A DNA stretch of 44,911 bases from Prevotellaceae bacterium (lineage in GTDB: Bacteria; Bacteroidota; Bacteroidia; Bacteroidales; UBA932): NCBI GenBank assembly GCA_031279695.1, contig JAITIA010000193.1, positions 1 through 44,911 of the forward strand, in the 5' to 3' direction. Positions within the stretch are counted from its first letter, which is position 1; each line of letters starts with the position of its first letter. A model generated the notes under the pieces. That model was given only the letters and a program-made list of their open reading frames with translations, did no database searches and was not told the origin of the DNA. Below are positions 31,172 through 40,803 of this stretch, piece by piece. The position numbers were made by a program, and so were the translations under genes.

Positions 31172-31516
31172 ATGCCAAGATCAGTAAATGCAGTTGCTTC
31201 AAGAGCACGAAGAAAAAAGATTTTAAAACAGACAAGAGGTTATTTCCTGGCACGCGCAAATGTGTGGACGGTTGCCAAAAATACCTACGAAAAAGGTTTA
31301 ACCTACGCCTATCGCGACCGTAAAACAAAGAAACGGAATTTCCGCTCATTGTGGATACAGCGCATAAATGCAGCCGCCCGTATGCACGGATTGACTTATT
31401 CGCAATTTATCGGTAAACTTGCCGCCAGCAATATCCAGCTGAACCGCAAAGTGCTTGCCGACCTTGCAATGAATCATCCGCAGGCATTTGAGGCAATAGT
31501 TAAATCATTAAAATAA
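31172..31516 (+). CDS. rplT: Ribosomal protein bL20
   Basis: A 114-residue basic protein with the bL20 pattern [60 protein letters not shown] and [17 protein letters not shown]. It assembles early on 23S rRNA and is a translational repressor of its operon in several bacteria. It is followed by a strong intrinsic terminator. Confidence 0.95.
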   Translation: MPRSVNAVASRARRKKILKQTRGYFLARANVWTVAKNTYEKGLTYAYRDRKTKKRNFRSLWIQRINAAARMHGLTYSQFIGKLAASNIQLNRKVLADLAMNHPQAFEAIVKSLK

Positions 31517-31542
31517 AACAGTTTTACATCCTGATAGAATAA

Positions 31543-31575
31543 GGAGACGGTCATTAATCTGGCTGTCTCTTTTTT
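31543..31575 (+). terminator. Intrinsic terminator of infC-rpmI-rplT
   Basis: A 10-bp stem (GAGACGGTCA / TGGCTGTCTC, two wobble pairs) with loop TTAATC is followed by six T. It begins 28 bp after the rplT stop codon and is the best intrinsic terminator in the window. Confidence 0.85.
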
Positions 31576-31648
31576 GTTTGATGCAAAAACAGGCTGGTTG
31601 ATACGGGATTTTGAATGTCAAACAGAAAGACTTTTAATAACCGTACTG

Positions 31649-32890
31649 TCAAATTTTACGTTTGCGCAGACTTGTAACTGAAAACAGAACAAACAGCAAA
31701 GCAATCAAACCGATAATAACATGGTTTATAGTATTGTAATATTTATAGTGATTGGCGATTACTGTTTTCGGTGGCAATGCCATTAACTGTTTCAACTCAT
31801 CGATTGAAGGAAAATCGTTATAATTCCATTTTTTCAGAATGGTATTGTCTTTGAGCAGAATCATGCCCGGATTTGCTCTCACCATGCTTTTCAGTATTGT
31901 GGCGTCGGTGAAATAAACGGGGCAGTTCAAGCCATTTTCGCGGGCATAAACTTCGTTTGTCTGGTCCGACGAGCCCGAAAGCATGATGCAGTTCACGCCA
32001 TTTTGGGCGGCATATCCGGCAATTTCGTTCATCTGAGCAAGTTTGCCCGTTTTCATTTTGGTAATATCGACAGCGGTAATGAAGATTGCGTATCCTCCTG
32101 TGGCAAAGATATTTTCGTGAATATTGCCTTCCGGTGACGAAATCGAAAAGTCGTGTGCCGGAGCCACATAGCCTTTTTTCAGCAGTTTGGGCTTGGGCGC
32201 ATCGACAAATATCCATGTGCTGTCGGGAAGATTGTCGATGGTAAATGTTTGCTGTTCACCGTTTTTTTCGTAGATATATTTGCCGGCTTCGTATTCGTCC
32301 ACCGGAGCATTTTCGGGGACAGTCATTGCTTCGGGAATATTTACGCCAACTTTGTAGGCAATAAAGTCTATCAGAGGTAAATGCCGGTAACAGAACAGCG
32401 CCAGCCCCGCCGTTGCAACAACCATCATTGCCAGCGTCGCCCATTCTGTTTTGGGCGTTACAATCTGTCTGTATTTTTTGCGTTCAACAAAAATATAGAC
32501 AACAAAGGGGTCGATAATCAGGTTTTTATAGAATGTTTGCCAGTTGGTCAGTTTGATGGCGTCGCCAAAACAGCCGCAATCCTGCACCAGATTGGTGAGG
32601 GCGAGAACAAAAGTCAGTCCCGTCATGAATGTCATGAACAAAACCGACACCAGCGAGGCGAGCCGTATATGCAAGCCGAAAAGGAAACATAAGCCCGTTA
32701 TGAGCTCGACCATAGCGAGCAAAACACCGAAAATCAAAGATCCCGAAACTAAAAAATGTGTTCCGAAGGCTTCAAAATATTCTCCGAATTTAATTGCCGA
32801 CCCAACAGGGTCAATTGCCTTTACGTAACCGGAATAGACGAACAAAATTCCTATAGCAATTCTTATAACCGTTCTAACAATACAACTCAT
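31649..32890 (-). CDS. DoxX/MauE-like membrane protein with periplasmic domain
   Basis: A 413-residue inner-membrane protein. The N-terminal 150 residues resemble the DoxX/MauE four-helix family: IRIAIGILFVYSGYVKAIDP at residues 8-27, later segments near 50-72 and 80-102, and the Cys pair in LVQDCGCFGD. Another membrane segment (WATLAMMVVATAGLALFCY) precedes a periplasmic domain of about 200 residues with a thioredoxin-like feel (YAIFITAVDI, NCPVYFTDATILKSMVRANPGMILLKDN) but no CxxC. A final segment lies near 382-402. MauE-type proteins support disulfide or cofactor maturation, so a thiol-redox role is plausible. The gene is monocistronic with its own promoter box. Confidence 0.75.
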   Translation of the reverse strand: MSCIVRTVIRIAIGILFVYSGYVKAIDPVGSAIKFGEYFEAFGTHFLVSGSLIFGVLLAMVELITGLCFLFGLHIRLASLVSVLFMTFMTGLTFVLALTNLVQDCGCFGDAIKLTNWQTFYKNLIIDPFVVYIFVERKKYRQIVTPKTEWATLAMMVVATAGLALFCYRHLPLIDFIAYKVGVNIPEAMTVPENAPVDEYEAGKYIYEKNGEQQTFTIDNLPDSTWIFVDAPKPKLLKKGYVAPAHDFSISSPEGNIHENIFATGGYAIFITAVDITKMKTGKLAQMNEIAGYAAQNGVNCIMLSGSSDQTNEVYARENGLNCPVYFTDATILKSMVRANPGMILLKDNTILKKWNYNDFPSIDELKQLMALPPKTVIANHYKYYNTINHVIIGLIALLFVLFSVTSLRKRKI

Positions 32891-32912
32891 AATGTCAAAA
32901 ATTTTCAGGGCG

Positions 32913-32920
32913 CAAAGTTA
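32913..32920 (-). promoter_or_regulatory. Bacteroidota-type -7 box (TAACTTTG)
   Basis: TAACTTTGCGCC on the minus strand matches TAnnTTTG and lies 23 bp upstream of the DoxX/MauE-like start, giving a very short leader. Confidence 0.55.
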
Positions 32921-33158
32921 GACAATATTTTTGTTTTTACATTTTTCGACTGAAATATTGTTGCCTTCGCCCGTCCTCTGCAAAGCAAAATATTGTGATT
33001 ATATGCAAAATAGAGCATATACTGCCATCAACAGAAATTTGTGTTCGTACTGTTTGCTATGCTGCGATTTTTTGTTTTTAACGCAATAATATGCTTGAAT
33101 GTGATTAATTTTTCGAGACGCAAGGTGCAAAAATACGGTATTCATATTTGTTTATTCA

Positions 33159-33381
33159 GAAATGAACGTCATAGCAATCAAAAGTCCCTGCGGACATTAC
33201 GGCTCAGCCTGTCAGCCGCCGCAGGCATTAATCATTAATCACTAAACAGTTAGAACGCACCCTGTCCAAACTGAAATCCTCCGCCTGAAAAAGAGTTACA
33301 TAAGAGGGCGCCTTTGGAAATAAGGGATCTATGGATTTTCCACACAATTCCCAGTTGAACCGAACAATAAGGGTTTTGTCG
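33159..33381. repeat. Intergenic repeat mosaic, copy 4
   Basis: AACGTCATAGCAATCAAAAG at 33168 is the inverse of 27760-27777. AGTCCCTGCGGACATT follows, then GCCGCCGCAGGC and the degenerate heptamers CATTAAT, CATTAAT and CACTAAA (33226-33246), as at 16722-16766. The piece 33306-33361 is the inverse of 16279-16335. The 32891-33158 stretch before it holds no feature beyond the promoter box. Confidence 0.8.
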
Positions 33382-33567
33382 CGCCGGCGCTGACGGGAAA
33401 ACTTTTATTGACTTTTGATGCCGCCTCCGATTGCTCAGCCGTTCATTTCATGAAATAATATGCTAATCGACGTTTTTAACAGTCTCTAATCATAGCGGCT
33501 CAACCCCTTTTTCAGCATAAAAACAGTCAAAAATTGCGTCCTGTAATACGCAGTAACACAAAAACAT

Positions 33568-33618
33568 ACTCGTGAGTATGGTAAAATTTACCATAAAATA
33601 TGGTAAATTTTACCATAC
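33568..33618. promoter_or_regulatory. Nested perfect palindromes (ATGGTAAAATTTACCAT pair)
   Basis: Two 20-bp arms, 33576-33595 and 33599-33618, are exact reverse complements around AAA. Each arm is itself palindromic (ATGGTAAA-A-TTTACCAT). A third small palindrome, CATACTC-GT-GAGTATG at 33567-33582, overlaps the left end. The structure could be a paired operator, a large cruciform or a small mobile-element relic. No gene lies within 600 bp downstream. Confidence 0.75.
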
Positions 33619-34280
33619 AACCTGATGATATATGCCGTAATTTTGCAGAAAATTTGTAAACTCATTTTTATGATTTTTGAAAAGAAAAATATTGCAATAA
33701 CCCGAAAGAGCGGCTCAATAAAGCCGGCAAATAAACCGCTCAAATTGAGCGTATTACTCCGAGTGGACGGGTTCGGCAGTCGAGTTGTTGAGTCTGTAAC
33801 GAACTGGATAAACGGCGATTTTGGGGCTGTAAAAACCGACATTTTTTCTGTAAAAAACAGAAAAAATCGAAAAAAGTTCGCAAATGAACCGAAAAAAATC
33901 GGAAATTTTAACACTTCGACAACTGTCGGACGACAAATTTCCGAAAAACGAGGTGTATCCGTTTATTCAAATCGGCATATTTTTTCCATTCTTTACCTAT
34001 TATATATGTACAGGCAAAGTCTCGAACAGGAAGCAAAAGTTTATTAAATAAAAATAATTAAAAAAAGTATAGATATGATTAGATATGGATAACCCGGACA
34101 GATGAAAAGCGTGAGGCAGGCAAGGTTCCTGTACAACAAGCGCAAAACGAGGATAAATTAAAATATTTGATTTTCCTTAAAAACTAATCACATAATTGTG
34201 AGGTTGTTTTTTAAATTATGTTTTTTAAGTATATATTAGATTATTAAATAGAAAATAAATAAATAAAATTTTTTTCGACT
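33619..34280. other. Non-coding stretch upstream of susC
   Basis: A 140-codon frame at 33625-34047 crosses this stretch, but it lacks a recognisable family, has low-complexity FSVKNRKNRKKF-type composition and starts at the palindrome, so I do not call it. The last 130 bp before susC are very AT-rich and probably hold its promoter and leader. I see no anti-sigma factor or sigma gene here, and no perfect TAnnTTTG box. Confidence 0.4.
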
Positions 34281-37200
34281 ATGAGAATTAAGATTATTTT
34301 AGTCATCTTTCTTATGTCGCTGTGTTCCGGCGGATTTGCACAAATCAAAAAGGTAACAGGGCATGTGAAGGATGCAAACGATGGCTCCCCTTTGTCGGGA
34401 GCGTCCGTGGTGGTGAAAAACACTACTAACGGAGTGGTTACGGATACTGACGGTGCATTTGCAATAAGTGTATCGGACAGTGATACACTCGTTTTTTTCC
34501 TGATGGGAAAAAAGGAGGTGGTTCAAATTGTGGGCTCAAGAACCACATTTGAAATCACATTAGCCGATGACGAAGAACAACTTGAAGAAGTTACTGTTGT
34601 CGCCTTCGGTACGCAAAAGAAATCGAGCGTGGTTTCGTCCATTACTACTGTAAAGCCTTCGGAATTAAGAGTTCCGGCGCATAATTTTACCAGCGGTTTT
34701 GCAGGCAGAATACCGGGCATGATTTCCTACCAAACTTCAGGCGAACCGGGCAACGACCTCGCCGAGTTCTTTATTCGCGGTGTTACGACTTTCGGCTATA
34801 CGAAAAGTCCTCTGATTTTGATTGACGGATTTGAGTCAAGTCCAACGGAATTGGCGCGATTACAGGTGGACGACCTCGAAAGTTTCTCCATATTTAAGGA
34901 TGCCTCGGCTGCCGCCCTTTACGGAGCACGCGGAGCCAATGGGGTTTTGTATGTTATAACCAAAAGTGGAAAACAAGGCGCCGTATCGTTGAATGTAAGG
35001 CTTGATACGCATATTGCAACCCCAACCAAAATGATAGAAATGGTTGATGGAGTACGATATATGCGTCTGTACAACGAAGGGGTTGTAACCCGAGACCCTC
35101 TTGCGGGCAAGTACTACAACGAACAGAAAATTCAATCGACCATCAACAACGAAAATCCAATGATTTATCCTAATGTGGATTGGTACGGTGAGTTGTTCGA
35201 CAAAACAACTGTCAACAAACGGGCTTATCTCAGTTTGTCGGGAGGCGGAACAGTGGCGAAATACCATGTTTCCGGCGGTTTTGAAAACGAAAATGGTTTG
35301 TTGAAGGAAGATCCGCTTAACAAATTCGACTCGAATATCCGCATCAACCGTGTGCACATGCGAAGCAATGTGGTTTTTGAGTTATCAAAAACCACCACTC
35401 TGGACACAAGAATTCAGGCAGAATTTGAACGTTACAATGGTCCCTTTGAAAAGGCTGTTGATATTTTTGGTTCAGTGATGGATGTGAATCCTGTCGATTT
35501 TCCTGCTGTTTATGAGCCCGATGCAGCCAACAGGTTTACTAACCATACGCTTTTCGGCAGCACACTGATAAATGGGAATATACAGAAAAACCCATACGCC
35601 GAAATGGTCAAAGGTTATAGAGCAACAAATACCAACATTGTTACCGCAATGGCTACGCTGCGGCAGAATTTTGACTTTATTACCAAAGGGTTGATATTTG
35701 AAGGTAAGATGTCGGTCAAAACCGACGGCACAACTACACAGACAAGAAGTTTTAAACCCTTCTATTATTCTGTGGAGCAGTATAATCAGATTACACAGCA
35801 GTACAAATTGTATGCACTCAACCGTCTTGCTGGAGATATCGGTATGGGAGAAATTTCCGCCACAAATTCCCGTGGTTCTTCCTATTATTTTGAAGGACGA
35901 TTGAACTGGAATCGCAGATTCGGCGTGCACAATCTGGGAGCAATGGCAGTAGGAACCATGCAGGAAAACGCCAACCTTGTTGCCGGTACTGTATTTACCG
36001 CCTTGCCCGCGCGAAATATGGGCTTGTCGGGACGTGCTACCTACGATTATGATGACCGTTATTTCCTTGAATTTAACTTTGGTTACAATGGTTCGGAAAA
36101 ATTTACCGGAGATAAACGTTACGGCTTTTTCCCCTCGGTGGGACTTGCATACATGATATCTAACGAAAAGTTCTGGGAACCCATGAAACCGGTTATTAAT
36201 CTGCTGAAATTGCGTGCAACTTATGGCAAAAACGGTAACGATGGTATTGCAAAAGCAGCCGACCGCTTTAACTTTATTTCGGATATCACAAAAAGCGGCG
36301 GATCTTATGTCTGGGGATTGCTTCGCGACCACAGCGGCAGCGGTTATTCCATTAAGCGTTATGCCAATGCAAATATTTCGTGGGAAGTAGCCCGTAAAAT
36401 CAATTTCGGGATGGAAATTAGCGCCCTGAATAATATGTTCAAATTCCAGATTGATGCATGGAAGGATTTCCGCAGCGAAATCTATCAGGAACGTAAGGTT
36501 TTTGCAGCAACTACCGGATTGATTGAAAATGATCTCAAAATTTTCGGCAATGTCGGTAAGGTTGAAAGTACAGGCTTTGAAAGCTCGCTCGACATAGAAA
36601 AAATGTTCAACAACAGTGCATGGTTGATGGGACGCTTTAATTTTACATATTCCACAAATAAAGTCATCTTCAAAGATGAAGAACAGTTCCGTTACAGCTA
36701 TCAGAGCGCTATTGGGAAAACCACCAATTTGTTGCGCGGCTTGGTTGCCGAACGTCTCTTTGTTGATGCTTATGAAGTGGCAAACTCACCGCGTCAGGAT
36801 TGGGGCTTTTATGAGGCAGGCGATATTAAGTACAAGGATGTCAACAATGATGGACGAGTGGATAATAACGACGCAATTCCAATGGGTTATCCAAGTTCTC
36901 CGGAAATACAGTATGGATTTGGACTTTCCGGCGGATTTAAAAATTTCGACGTCTCGTTCTTCTTCCAGGGAAACAGTCGAGTATCGTTCTTTATCGACCC
37001 AGACGGAATAGCCCCGCTCTACAATCACCGCAATGCTCTTGAAATTGTGGCACGCGACTATTGGACGGAAACCAATCCCAATGTGCATGCTTTCTGGCCC
37101 CGCCTTTCGACGTCCAAAATCAACAACAACGTGCTAAAAATCAGCGACGACGAAGTGCTAGGCTCTTCATGGTGGCTGCGCGACGGCACTTTTCTGCGTC

Positions 37201-37394
37201 TGAAAACCGTAGAATTAGGATATAACATCAAAAATCTGAAAAAATTACTCCTGCAATCGGGTAGAGTTTATTTCAGCGTTGAAAATGTATTTTATATAAG
37301 TACGTTCAAACTATGGGATCCTGAAATGGGTAATTCCGGTCGCGGCTATCCGCCCAACAGACGGTTTAACATTGGACTACAATTGCAATTCTAA
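34281..37394 (+). CDS. susC: SusC/RagA-family TonB-dependent receptor
   Basis: A 1037-residue outer-membrane receptor that takes up large nutrients, usually glycans, with TonB energy. A signal peptide (1-21, SGGFA then Q) precedes a carboxypeptidase-regulatory-like Ig domain (25-100; VTGHVKDANDGSPLSGASVV). The plug has the SusC signature VDDLESFSIFKDASAAALYG and GARGANGVLYVITKSG near residues 190-235. The remainder is a beta-barrel ending in NIGLQLQF with the terminal Phe typical of barrels. It lies 20 bp before the SusD gene. No N-terminal anti-sigma-interacting extension is present, so control by a FecI/FecR pair is unlikely. Confidence 0.95.
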   Translation: MRIKIILVIFLMSLCSGGFAQIKKVTGHVKDANDGSPLSGASVVVKNTTNGVVTDTDGAFAISVSDSDTLVFFLMGKKEVVQIVGSRTTFEITLADDEEQLEEVTVVAFGTQKKSSVVSSITTVKPSELRVPAHNFTSGFAGRIPGMISYQTSGEPGNDLAEFFIRGVTTFGYTKSPLILIDGFESSPTELARLQVDDLESFSIFKDASAAALYGARGANGVLYVITKSGKQGAVSLNVRLDTHIATPTKMIEMVDGVRYMRLYNEGVVTRDPLAGKYYNEQKIQSTINNENPMIYPNVDWYGELFDKTTVNKRAYLSLSGGGTVAKYHVSGGFENENGLLKEDPLNKFDSNIRINRVHMRSNVVFELSKTTTLDTRIQAEFERYNGPFEKAVDIFGSVMDVNPVDFPAVYEPDAANRFTNHTLFGSTLINGNIQKNPYAEMVKGYRATNTNIVTAMATLRQNFDFITKGLIFEGKMSVKTDGTTTQTRSFKPFYYSVEQYNQITQQYKLYALNRLAGDIGMGEISATNSRGSSYYFEGRLNWNRRFGVHNLGAMAVGTMQENANLVAGTVFTALPARNMGLSGRATYDYDDRYFLEFNFGYNGSEKFTGDKRYGFFPSVGLAYMISNEKFWEPMKPVINLLKLRATYGKNGNDGIAKAADRFNFISDITKSGGSYVWGLLRDHSGSGYSIKRYANANISWEVARKINFGMEISALNNMFKFQIDAWKDFRSEIYQERKVFAATTGLIENDLKIFGNVGKVESTGFESSLDIEKMFNNSAWLMGRFNFTYSTNKVIFKDEEQFRYSYQSAIGKTTNLLRGLVAERLFVDAYEVANSPRQDWGFYEAGDIKYKDVNNDGRVDNNDAIPMGYPSSPEIQYGFGLSGGFKNFDVSFFFQGNSRVSFFIDPDGIAPLYNHRNALEIVARDYWTETNPNVHAFWPRLSTSKINNNVLKISDDEVLGSSWWLRDGTFLRLKTVELGYNIKNLKKLLLQSGRVYFSVENVFYISTFKLWDPEMGNSGRGYPPNRRFNIGLQLQF

Positions 37395-37414
37395 TCATTT
37401 AAAATTTATTAAAG

Positions 37415-39415
37415 ATGAAATTAAAATTAATAGAAAAAATTTGTTTAACGGTTGTCGTAATAATAGGTTTCACTTCTTGTAACAAATATCTTGACTTGGT
37501 TCCCGACAACCTTCTTCAGGTAGAAGACCTGTTTACAACCCGTGCAGACGCCGATAACGCTCTTGCAAAAATTTACTCGTTTTTGCCTGCTATCGACAAT
37601 ATACACGAAACGCCGTTTATGCTTGGCGACGAATATGTTTGCAATAAAAGATTCGGCGGCGACGACGGTTCAAAACTGCTTGGGCAGAAAATAATGCAGA
37701 GTGTACAGTCCACCAGCAATCCTATTCTGGGTTTATGGTCGGGCACCGGCGGCGGCAAACATTACTATGTTGCGCTCAGGCATTGCGACCTTGTGCTGCA
37801 ACATATTCATCTGGTTCACGATATGAGCGAAACCGAAAAAGAAGAAATGTCGGCTCAGGTAACATTCCTCAAAGCCTACTATGCTTTTCTTCTGATAAAG
37901 CAATATGGACCTATTGTAATTCCTCAATATTTAGAAACAGATGAAACCGATCCGGCAAAACTGTTCCCCAAAAGATCTAATATTGACGAAAGTTTTGACT
38001 ATGTGCTGAATTTGATGAATGAGGCTATTCCCAAACTGCGTCGCAAAGTTGTTTCTGCCGACTATGGACAGGTTGATCAGACCGTTGCCAAATCCATCAA
38101 AGCACGAGTGTTGCTGTTCCGTGCCAGCCCGTTGTTTAACGGGAATAACGACTTGCACGGTCAGTTCAGAAACATTGACGGAACTCTCCTTTTCCCGCCC
38201 GATTACAAAAAGGAAAAATGGAAAGATGCTATTGATGCTATCGACGATGCCATTAAAACTTGTCTCGACGCCGGTGTAAAAATGTATAAGTTCGGGCAAA
38301 ACTTCCCAATGTATGACTCAACATTCTTACAGACTCTTCCCGAACGATCTCAAACGTTCTACGATTTGCGTTATATACTTTGCGATCCGTGGAATACAGA
38401 ACTTATTTGGGGCAAATCGGATATGCATGCGTATGGCGCTAGTTATGATGTTGAAGTTGTTGCCAATGCTTGTAACATTCGTTTACCCGATGATCCGGAC
38501 TATAAGGGCGCAGGATACAGCGAAGCCAATCTGCCGGGAGGCGCATGGCAGTCCGTAGGCGCCTCATATCAGATGTTGGAAAGGTATTATACCGAAAACG
38601 GTTTGCCGATTAATGAAGATAAAACTTTTATTGCCAACGAAAAATACAGGCATACGATTATCCCGTCACGCGAAGATCCTGCGTATGGAAAATATCTGGG
38701 ACTGATGCAGCCCGAGGCAAAAGTAATCAAACTTTACCTCAACCGCGAACTCCGTTTCTATGCCAATCTGGTAATCAACGGAGGTTATTCGCGTTCGCAC
38801 CGCTATTTGATACGGACGGATATGCTTTATGATACTCCGGGAGGGCGCTATGCCTCTAACAATCCGGACGACTATTTCCCCACAGGAATAGGCATACAGA
38901 AAATGGTGCATCCAGAATCCGGCGCCGGACTCTTTTTTGCTCAGGTACGCTATCCAATGTGTTTCATTCGTCTGGCAGATTTGTATCTGATGAAAGCCGA
39001 GGCTTTGAACGAGTATAAAGATGCTCCCGATCAGGAAGTATGGGACGCAATCAATGTTGTGCGTCGCCGAGCAGGAATACCCGATGTGGAAGTGGCATGG
39101 TCGGACGACAGATACGCCATTACTTTGAACAAGCACAAAAACAAATCGGACATGCGTAATATTATCCTTCAGGAACGTTCCATAGAATTTGCTTTTGAAG
39201 GCTCTCATTATTGGGATATGGTGCGGCATAAAAGAGCCACAGCAGAATTTTCACAACCTGTAATGGGATGGAATGTTTACGGAAAAACGCCCGAAGACTT
39301 TTTTGTCCTTGGTCAGGTACAGTCGCGCAGATTTGCGCTGGCAAACTATTTCTGGCCTATTCCGCTTGGAGAACTGAATATCAACAGAAATCTGGTGCAA
39401 AGTCAGGGATGGTAA
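37415..39415 (+). CDS. susD: SusD/RagB-family nutrient-binding lipoprotein
   Basis: A 666-residue surface lipoprotein with lipobox FTSC (Cys22) and the typical start CNKYLDLVPDN. SusD proteins cap the SusC barrel and bind the substrate. TPR-like helical features (ADADNALAKIYSFLP, VTFLKAYYAFLLIKQYGPIV) and the C-terminal family pattern (FICF-like LYLMKAEALNEY, RRRAGIPDV, ILQERSIEFAFEGSHYWDMVRH) are clear. It is about 100 residues longer than classical SusD, with insertions in the middle. Its partner is the SusC gene directly upstream. Confidence 0.95.
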   Translation: MKLKLIEKICLTVVVIIGFTSCNKYLDLVPDNLLQVEDLFTTRADADNALAKIYSFLPAIDNIHETPFMLGDEYVCNKRFGGDDGSKLLGQKIMQSVQSTSNPILGLWSGTGGGKHYYVALRHCDLVLQHIHLVHDMSETEKEEMSAQVTFLKAYYAFLLIKQYGPIVIPQYLETDETDPAKLFPKRSNIDESFDYVLNLMNEAIPKLRRKVVSADYGQVDQTVAKSIKARVLLFRASPLFNGNNDLHGQFRNIDGTLLFPPDYKKEKWKDAIDAIDDAIKTCLDAGVKMYKFGQNFPMYDSTFLQTLPERSQTFYDLRYILCDPWNTELIWGKSDMHAYGASYDVEVVANACNIRLPDDPDYKGAGYSEANLPGGAWQSVGASYQMLERYYTENGLPINEDKTFIANEKYRHTIIPSREDPAYGKYLGLMQPEAKVIKLYLNRELRFYANLVINGGYSRSHRYLIRTDMLYDTPGGRYASNNPDDYFPTGIGIQKMVHPESGAGLFFAQVRYPMCFIRLADLYLMKAEALNEYKDAPDQEVWDAINVVRRRAGIPDVEVAWSDDRYAITLNKHKNKSDMRNIILQERSIEFAFEGSHYWDMVRHKRATAEFSQPVMGWNVYGKTPEDFFVLGQVQSRRFALANYFWPIPLGELNINRNLVQSQGW

Positions 39416-39462
39416 TTTATTAATATTAAATGTATTTAAAATAAAAATTAAAACAAAAAAAT

Positions 39463-40773
39463 ATGAAAACAAAAGAATTTGTATTTTTATTTGGTATTAT
39501 TCTTGTGCTTTTTGCTTCTTGTGCGGAAGCGCCAAGGTATGATATCAATTCCGACGACAAGGTTCCGCCTGCTGCTCCCGTTGTCAGCCGCTACGAACCA
39601 TTGAATGGCGCAGTGCAGATTTTCTATACTCCGCCAGCCGACAGAGATGTGATCAGTGTCGATGCACGGTACACCAGAAAAAGCGATGGCAAGGTTTTCC
39701 GCTATTCGACTTCTTATTTCTCTAATTCGATTCTCGTTTTCGGTCTTGCCGATACCATTGTTTACGACATCCAGTTGTATGCAGTGGACAGAGCGGGAAA
39801 TCATTCTCCCGAAATAACCGTTCAGGTTAAGCCTCTCGAATCGGCACTCATGAAAGTCAAACGCTCGATGATTATTAAAGGCGGTTTCGATGCTCTTTTT
39901 GCCAAATGGGAGAACGAATTGAGAGACAATGTGAATGTTCTTGTCGATTATTCATTCACACTGAATGGCGCCAGCAAATCGTTCACCAAAGTATTTACTT
40001 CAGCGACTTTGGAAAACAGATACTATATTCCGGATTTGGATATCCCGCCAACTTCGCCAATCAAAGTCAGTTTCCGAGTTACCGACGATTACGACAATTC
40101 CACCGTTCCGGTAGAAATAGGCAATCTTTATGTATTAAAGGATACTCTGGTTCCAAAATTTGACGCCGACAGAAATCCCTTGTGGACGTTGCCAGAATCA
40201 AGAACCATTCCTTTGGCTGAGTATGGCGACAATGTGATGCAGGTTTTTGGCAACGATATGGACGGACATATCAAGAAAGTTGTGGACGGCACTATCGACC
40301 AGGACAATAATCTCAATTATCTGTACACAGGGCATCCGTTTGCATCTTTCTATGACCCAAGCACTTATTGGAATGTGATGATTGATTTGGGTAAAGAATA
40401 TGAATTGAGCCGTATTCTGACTCATCAGCGACATACTGCCGGAGGCTATGAAGCAGATCTTGCCAAGCGAGGCGCTTATTATCAGTCGTCCAACGTAGGC
40501 AGGTACAGAATGTATCGCTGGGATAATGAAACCAACAAATGGGACACTATCTCCATGCACAGAATACCTATGCCACAAGGTATGCTTGCCGATTTGGAAT
40601 GGAACCGTCTCGGCAGAGCAGGCGATATTGCCTACATGTATCCCGACGACCCCAAATATACCAAACCAACACGCTGGTTCAGGTATGAAGCAATGTCGGG
40701 CTTTGGTCCCAACTATTCCGACGGTTGCGGATCCTTGTCCGAAATAACTTTGTATTGTAAAAAACAAAATTGA
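39463..40773 (+). CDS. Surface lipoprotein, DUF4959/DUF5126/DUF5000 type
   Basis: A 436-residue lipoprotein with lipobox FASC (Cys20). The architecture fits a recurrent SusC/D-associated family: an N-terminal fibronectin-like domain (PPAAPVVSRYEPLNGAVQIF, ADRDVISVDARY), a second beta-sandwich (about 125-225), and a C-terminal F5/8 type C-like (discoidin) domain with WNVMIDLGKEYELSRILTHQ. The last domain type usually binds carbohydrate or surface ligands. It is probably a surface glycan-binding protein of the uptake system. It lies 47 bp after SusD. Confidence 0.8.
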   Translation: MKTKEFVFLFGIILVLFASCAEAPRYDINSDDKVPPAAPVVSRYEPLNGAVQIFYTPPADRDVISVDARYTRKSDGKVFRYSTSYFSNSILVFGLADTIVYDIQLYAVDRAGNHSPEITVQVKPLESALMKVKRSMIIKGGFDALFAKWENELRDNVNVLVDYSFTLNGASKSFTKVFTSATLENRYYIPDLDIPPTSPIKVSFRVTDDYDNSTVPVEIGNLYVLKDTLVPKFDADRNPLWTLPESRTIPLAEYGDNVMQVFGNDMDGHIKKVVDGTIDQDNNLNYLYTGHPFASFYDPSTYWNVMIDLGKEYELSRILTHQRHTAGGYEADLAKRGAYYQSSNVGRYRMYRWDNETNKWDTISMHRIPMPQGMLADLEWNRLGRAGDIAYMYPDDPKYTKPTRWFRYEAMSGFGPNYSDGCGSLSEITLYCKKQN

Positions 40774-40803
40774 TTGTAAACTTTAATTAAAAATTAAAAA
40801 ATC

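Noticed and set aside
33625-34047. 140-codon frame upstream of susC
   Set aside because: It begins within the palindrome region, has low-complexity basic composition and matches no family I know; support is insufficient.
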